From the NCBI GenBank assembly GCA_033239125.1, contig BSWB01000003.1:29031001-29095000 (forward strand): a DNA stretch of 64,000 nt. The letters run 5' to 3'. Both the position numbers and the translations under genes were made by a program. The stretch is from Fagopyrum homotropicum. Taxonomy: Eukaryota > Streptophyta > Magnoliopsida > Caryophyllales > Polygonaceae. Under the pieces are notes generated by a model. That model was not told the DNA's origin and made no database searches. It saw only the letters and a list, made by a program, of their open reading frames with translations. This document shows, in pieces, positions 58,436 through 64,000 of this stretch (position 1 is the stretch's first letter; each line of letters begins with the position of its first letter).

Positions 58436-58930
58436 CATGTACTCAATTAGCAATAACTTAAATCTTAATGATAGAAAATATGCAATTTACAAACAAAAAC
58501 TATGTACAACACTATTAACATAACAAAAAGACTAAACGTATAGATATTAAATGCTATCAAAAATTTTTGTACTTCTTGCCTATGTTCAAGGTATCAAGTA
58601 TGCCCCTCTTTTTTCATGCCAGTAGTAGTACGATAAGGAAGAATGAACAAGGTATAAAGATCATAATTAACTCTTATATGGAAACTCACATTAATTGTAA
58701 TCATTATGAAGAAATCCTAGTAAATCCTTCGAGTGTTGTTAAAAAAACCACCCACACTAGGCTTCTCATTAGTTTGTTCTCTTATTATTACCTGATATGA
58801 GAATTTTTCATTGAGAATGTCATCATCTTTAAAGGCTTTAATTTTCAAAGTGTTCGCATGTTGAAGGATATTGAACGCAACCTCCAAATCTTTGCATATC
58901 AGCCGATGTAAGGATGTCATTTCGTCCTGC
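58436..58930. other. Unassigned AT-rich segment between G1b and copia-3
   Basis: I recognise nothing here. On the minus strand a frame at 58717-58932 runs from copia RT sequence (MQDEMTSL) into KDLEVAFNILQHANTLKIKA and beyond, which does not look like copia. It ends at a donor-like TATCAG|GTAATA. It could be a scrap of a host exon or just a chance frame. Confidence 0.35.
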
Positions 58931-59510
58931 ATAGGCTTTTTCCATTTTGGGTTTGAAACTGCATGTTTGAAAGAGGTTTCTTCTTGTTCCTGATATGCAG
59001 AGTTAAGAGCAGCAACATAGGCATGAGAAAAGTGGTCATATCATAAAACAATTCTTTATGGAATACCAGGTACCTAAGTTCAGTGGAGGAAAAGGTTCAC
59101 CTAATTTGAGATCAAAATGACTTGCCTTTTGACAAACATAATCTCGAAGAAGAATAGAGGGTTTTATTGTGCGGGAGCTACGACAGGGTGGATCGACGTT
59201 CGGAGCAATAGTAACCGGTGATGGAGTTTCCGTTGGAATGGGGTTACAGTGTGCGGTGGGAGAAGGTGTAGAAAAAGAGGAAATAAGGATGGGTGAAAGT
59301 GGGTTTGAAGAATGGGGGATAGAGGGGGATTCAACATTTTTCATGACAAGCTGTGTGTCATGAGGAGGGAATTCGGTAGTGGGGTTATTAGGAATTGAGG
59401 TAGTGGGTTCAATAGGAATGGGAGGGAGCTGTGTGGAAAGGGTGGGGTCATTAGGTAAGGGGGGCGTGTTAGTGAGGGGGAGGAGATAGCGGGGCTGTCG
59501 TGGGTAGTAG
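58931..59510 (-). pseudogene. copia-3: integrase-RT linker and RT start, truncated
   Basis: The minus-strand frame 59036-59548 is a Pro/Ser-rich linker followed by PPCRSSRTIKPSILLRDYVC, the usual copia segment before RT. Downstream, in other frames, come CLCC-like and ETSFKHAVSNPKWKKPMQDE sequences, the RT N-terminus. The polypeptide is broken by a stop after NCFMI and loses the rest of RT at about 58930. The upstream side is cut at 59511 by an inverted LTR. Confidence 0.78.
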
Positions 59511-60700
59511 TGTAACACCCCAAATCCGCGGGATTCGGAGTGCCACATTGGGCTAGGATCTCACAATGGATCCTGACCATAACTTGACAACAAGTTCACT
59601 GAACCTTACAACATGACACTGATAGATATAAAAACAAATACATAAAACGGTAAAATTGTATAACCACAAGGTAAGACAACATAGCCGAGTATAAACCATA
59701 ACACCCTCACACAAGAGGTAACAAAGGATCATCCTCACGCAGGAGGGAAAAGCTAAACAAACCCAAGAGCCCACAACAACCTATGTACGAGACGTCCTCG
59801 GCCTGCCACTTTGCTAGATCACCCAACAACATGCCTATCATGTGGGACATCTACAACATGGTAATAAACCATTAGCTATCCATACACATAAATAGAATAA
59901 TGCATAAGCACAATCAAAATCAAGGAAGGATAAACACATCAGCATGTTTCACACATTTACCCATTTTCTCATCTCAATAATAATGGTCATTCACTCAATC
60001 GTAAATATAAGTATATATGAAACTATGTGACACGAGGACCGATACATCCTCGCCTCTGAGCCTGCTAGCCAGCTATACAAGTATTTGTCACACAATCCGT
60101 GTACCCTGTGGGAGTGGATTGTGCAGTACTTCTTGTAAAGTTGGTCTGGCCTGACATCAATAAAACATAGGTCGGTATAAACGAAATCTCATGCTATCAT
60201 AGCAAACATACAAATCACACACCACTTATACAAACACCTAATATAATGATGAAAGCTAACTCAGTCCTACGGACTTACCTCAACCTCAATCAAACACAAC
60301 CACGATCACCTCTACACTGGAGGGACAACACAGCCTATAAATAGGGCATAAAGAGATATATAAATCTCCTAACAACAAAAGCGTCACACCTAGACTCAAA
60401 GGGATCCATAGGATAATCCATTATTGCTGATCATAACCTCAACCAAACACATCCTCACACCTCTAGCATGATCATATACACTCACACTAGGAAAGGAGGG
60501 ACCAAAGGCATCCTAAGATAAGCCTAGAAGCAACACACACCTGCAGAACCAAGTGCAACACCAAACTGGTGTAGGTGGCGCAGGGGCAACTCAATGGTGG
60601 CGCAGAGCCGGCTCACTGGTGGCGCAGAAGACACCCCTTCAGCTCTTTCTTCACTCCTTCCTTCGATTCCTTCACTTGTTCTTCATCCAACACACATACA
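59511..60700 (-). repeat. Inverted G-type LTR inside copia-3
   Basis: TGTAACACCCC at 59511 starts a sequence resembling the complement of G1/G2 LTR ends: the CTCACAATGGATCCTGACC, GTGACACGAGG and TTAGCTATCC parts occur in the same order. The interior then turns GC-rich near 60540-60800. Copia sequence resumes on the minus strand by about 60850, so this is probably a solo or truncated LTR. I could not find its other end or a repeat of the left flank AGTAG, so the right limit is approximate. Confidence 0.6.
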
Positions 60701-60829
60701 TAAAGGACAGGCCGGACGGTGCAGTTGATGGGGATAAAGCAGATGGGGTCCACGCGGCAGGGGGAAACAGGGCGGGTCCCATGCGGCAGGTGGAGTGCTG
60801 TTTGCGGGAGGGGTTTCGTCAAACTGTGA

Positions 60830-62026
60830 GCGGGATTTTTAGGGGAATTGATACGGGGGCTTATATGTTCAGAGGAGGGAAAATATTTTCGTAGAAACGT
60901 GCATCTCGTGTTGTAAAAGTTTCCCGCGTATCAAGTTCGACCATTTTTCAGGCCTTTTGTGAAGATGGATAACCTATGAAAATACATTTTCGACCTCTAG
61001 GTTGAAATTTGTCCGAGAATCGAGGTATAAGGGAACAATAACCGAGACAACCCAAAACTCAAAGATGGTGAAGGTTAGGTGGAGAGCCATGAAGGAGTTT
61101 ATGAGGAGTTTTGTGATAAAGGATGGGTGTAGGGGTGTGATTAATGAGGTAGCAAGCCGTAAGGACACATTCTCCCCAAAAGGAAGTGGGTAAGTGTGCT
61201 TGAAACATTAGGGATTTATCGACATTAAGGATATGACGATGTTCGTGTTCAACCCTCCCATTTTCTTTTGGTGTGTAGGTACAAGAAGTTTCTAGGTGGA
61301 TACCTTTACCTTGGAGAAAAGGTTGAAGGGAAGTAAATTCCTTAGCATTGTCGCTGCAAAAGGTTTTGACACAAGATTTGACATGTGTTGCAACCATAAT
61401 GCAAAAGTGTTTGATTACAGGAATAACTTCGGCTTTGCTTTTTATTAAATGAACCCAAGTACAACGAGAGTGATCATCTAAAATAGTGAAAAAATAAGAA
61501 CAACCAGAACTAGAAAGGGTTCGATAAGGACCCCAAATATCCAAATGAACTAAAGTAAATAGAGAGGAGTCACGAGATGTGTTAATAGGAAAAGATGGCC
61601 GTGGTAGCTTTGCCCAAAGACAAATGTCACATGGAGAGGCGTTTTTAGTGATGGAAAGATGACCAAGGCGGTTATGAAGGATGGTGGTATCAATAGTGGT
61701 AAGGCATGAAAGAGACGAAGAAGTGTTTGTCATCCAGCGAAGACAGTAGATTCCATCATAGGCTTCACCTACTCCAATCACCGTCCTCGAAGTATGGTCC
61801 TGTATAACACAAAGTTTATTAGTTATCATAAAAAAACAATTCAAATCCATAGTTAACTGATTCCGGGAGAGAAGATGACAATCAAGCCCTGAAACAAATA
61901 ATACACGGGGAAGGTGAAGAGAATCATTCATGTGCAAACTCCTTGCATGTGTGGCGGAGACTAGAAGTCCGTTAGGAAGCTTAATCTGGCATGTGTTGAC
62001 CGGTGTGACATTGGAAAGGAGAGAGC
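60830..62026 (-). pseudogene. copia-3 integrase region, mostly open
   Basis: The frame 61059-61937 (292 codons) holds the pre-integrase HHCC zinc finger (HNRLGH ... CDICLWAK). The integrase core follows: LVHLDIWGPY (first D), TFCSDNAKEFTS (second D) and PKENGRVEHEHRHI (the E). After an in-frame TGA it continues as FQPRGRKCIFIGYP and DARFYENIFPP, down to about 60830. Upstream lie TPVNTCQIKLPNG and LLSRNQL segments. Integrase would insert the DNA copy into the chromosome. The stops make this copy inactive. Confidence 0.88.
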
Positions 62027-62030
62027 GGTC

Positions 62031-62234
62031 TCATGTCATATGTAAAGAAGCTCCTAAATCAAGTATCCAAGGTAGCGAAATAAAACCTGAAGAAGTATCA
62101 TGGGAAGAATGAGAGTAGTAGGAGTTCAAGGCAGCTTGAATGGTGTTCCAATGAGTATCATCAATTGCAAGGTCAATGTCCCTACGATCTTGAGGTGTTA
62201 AGGGACCAGGAGATGCAGAGTTGACTTGTTGCAT
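62031..62234 (-). pseudogene. copia-3 protease start
   Basis: A 67-codon minus-strand frame ends with LPWILDLGASLHMT. This is the copia protease active site, with D-L-G where D-S-G is usual, and it is directly followed by a stop. It is the same polyprotein as the integrase just downstream on this strand. Confidence 0.75.
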
Positions 62235-62422
62235 GCAAGGAAACTATTGCGGCTGCTGCGTGTTTGGTGGATTTTGATGGTGGACAATTCGTAGTAGGAG
62301 GCGGACCATTGAGAGCAATCCACCTATCTAGATAGCCGTGTATTTTGAAGCAAGTCTTCGTGGTATGACCTGGTCAGTTGCAATGATCGCAAAAAGATTG
62401 ATCCTTTGGTATTGTAGAATGA
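62235..62422 (-). pseudogene. copia-3 gag zinc knuckle remnant
   Basis: Minus-strand reading at about 62345-62395 gives CDHCN-stop-PGHTTKTCFKIHGY, a CX2CX4HX4C knuckle of copia Gag interrupted by TGA. The Athila-type LTR at 62423 cuts gag just upstream, so the 5' part of copia-3 lies outside the window or is lost. Confidence 0.72.
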
Positions 62423-64000
62423 TGTTCGCTCCTTACGGTGTGTGCAAGCTTTAAATTTATAACCCAAGAAGTATGCTTGAACAAAGATGCAAACCCACAG
62501 TGTACGGGTCAATTGTAATAAAAAGCAAGAATTGAAGGGGTCGATCACAAGGACTTAGGTGAAACAAAGCACGAAATCAGGTTGTCAAATATTGCAATTA
62601 ACTAAAAGCAATTAAAGCAATCAAAGATGATATAAACTCAAATAAGGGGAAATGCAGATTCTAGGGATTAAAGCATCTAGTTGTGGTTCCGACTCAAGAT
62701 CTCAAAGGATAATGCGGACAAATCTGAGGTTTGCAAAGGGATGGTGTTTCTAAGGTGGGAATAGATCACCGGATAAGTCTCACTACTCACTATCCAAAAC
62801 CAAAGCTTCCTATCACCGGATAAATCTCAAGGTACTAAGGGAAGGAACAATAATCTCAAACTAACACACCACCCAAGGGAATAGAATCAACCTTTACCGG
62901 GTAAGTCTCAGGCTAACTCACAAGGAAGGGATGAAGGCACACTCAAACCCCAATAAAGGATAAACCTTTATTACCTACACTCATGATCTTAGGTAAACAA
63001 ACAAAGGAATCACCGGGTAAGTCTCATCCTAGGCTTGCATTGAACTAGGAAAGCTATAATAAGGATAGGATTTGGCAAACTAGAAAACTTAACTTCAGTT
63101 TCGGATCAGGAAAAGTTCACCTCTTTCAGTCAGATCCCACCCCGGCCGAGATGTTATTCGACTGAGTGAGATGTTCTAGGGTTAAAGTTAAAGACTCGAG
63201 CTTTCAGGGTCCTGCTGGATTAGGATCATTCTATCATCGTCTTTCCCACAACTTTCAGCCAATCACCCTAGAATCGCATAAGAAATTTAGCCAACAATCA
63301 TCATGATAACAATAATCAAATTATATGGAAAGGAAACAATATTCGAACAAGAAAACCTTAAGAAAAAGGTCTCAATAACTGAATCAAATAACAAACAAAC
63401 TGCGTTCCTCAAGTCACAAATCAGCAAAGACAACAAACCAAAAGGAATCTAAGAAAGTCTTACAAACTCCTTCAAAAGCTAACTCCAAACTATGAATCCT
63501 TCCTTCCTTGATCTTCAATCCTTCAATCATTCTTTCAAAGCTTCCAGAAAATCCCTCAATTGCTGGATGTTCTCAGCATGTAAGCATGGTTATTGGATCC
63601 GAAGATGGCTGAATTGTAGAAAATCTAACCCTTTATATAGGAGAATTTTCTTCCAAAGATAAAATATCGTAGAAAGATAATATCCTATAAAATATATCTC
63701 TATCTCTCAAAATAAATCAGCAAAATATAATATCTTCCTTCCAGAAATCCAGCCAAAAATATAAGATATCCTCCTTTCAAAAATAAAAGATCTCAGCCAA
63801 AAATAAAGATCTCGCTGGCGACAGGGTGTTCGCCTCGGTCGGGACGCTCCTCAAGATCACCTCGATCCAGGTGGTACTGTAGCTGACCGAGGTATATCTC
63901 AACTGAATGTAAAATCTCTCGAATTTGGTCCAAATTCAATCTTCTTAATCATTTCCATGCTTCTTGAGGTCTTCCTTAAGCTCTAGAATGTAGCTCCAAT
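62423..64000 (-). repeat. Inverted Athila-type LTR, runs off the window
   Basis: TGTTCGCTCC at 62423 is the complement of the LTR end seen at 5444-5453. Similarity to 23759-25510 continues to the window edge: four complements of the 14-bp GAGACTTACCCGGT motif (62768, 62815, 62896, 63012, some with changes), CTTTATATA (complement of a TATA box) at 63631, and CCTCGGTC-type motifs at 63833-63895. It has the TATA region that the 5' LTR at 4007 lacks. Being next to copia gag on its outer side, it is either a 3' LTR of a minus-strand element or a solo LTR. Confidence 0.9.

Overview
This window looks like nuclear DNA of a flowering plant, probably a eudicot, from a repeat-rich chromosome region. I cannot name the species. 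The reasons are Ty3/gypsy elements of the Athila and chromovirus types, Ty1/copia elements primed by initiator Met tRNA, a Tourist-like MITE and an hAT-like element. I found no convincing host gene, rRNA gene, tRNA gene or CRISPR array. Nearly all of the window is LTR retrotransposons nested in one another, and most of their coding regions are broken.

Layout. 1-3383: sparse DNA with a Tourist-like MITE (523-702) and an hAT-like non-autonomous element (1112-1958, 8-bp duplication). 3384-3885: the 3' end of a copia element. 3886-4006 resumes at 25511-28955 as a decayed chromovirus-like element (called G2a here), split by a 21.5-kb Athila-type element (4007-25510, target duplication GACAA). The Athila element is itself split by an inverted element with 3-kb LTRs (G1a, 5539-15598). 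28956-31370: 5' half of a copia element (copia-2), cut inside the protease. 31371-34119 and 44767-47374: inverted G2b, split by G2c (34120-44761, target duplication TGTAT, nearly identical LTRs). 47375-47414: repair filler. 47415-48175: LTR fragment. 48176-58435: G1b. 58436-62422: an inverted copia element (copia-3) broken by another LTR. 62423-64000: an inverted Athila-type LTR that runs off the window.

How the pieces work. The Athila element keeps an open reverse transcriptase-RNase H frame and a decayed 3' ORF, but its integrase is missing and its 5' LTR has lost the TATA region. G1 and G2 are families with long LTRs and compressed, stop-ridden interiors. G2c has LTRs about 99.6% alike, so it moved recently and must have used proteins supplied by another element.

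The best candidate for something new is copia-2. Its gag frame has no usable start codon next to it. An ATG inside the 5' LTR can be joined in frame to gag by removing a 1,192-nt intron. That intron holds the primer binding site and four copies of a structured repeat whose two possible stems show compensatory changes. This suggests that splicing separates translated RNA from genomic RNA. The Athila element adds a second unusual feature: a recurring near-palindrome, CACCTCGACCGAGGTG, including a copy about 20 bp upstream of an internal TATA box ahead of its 3' ORF.
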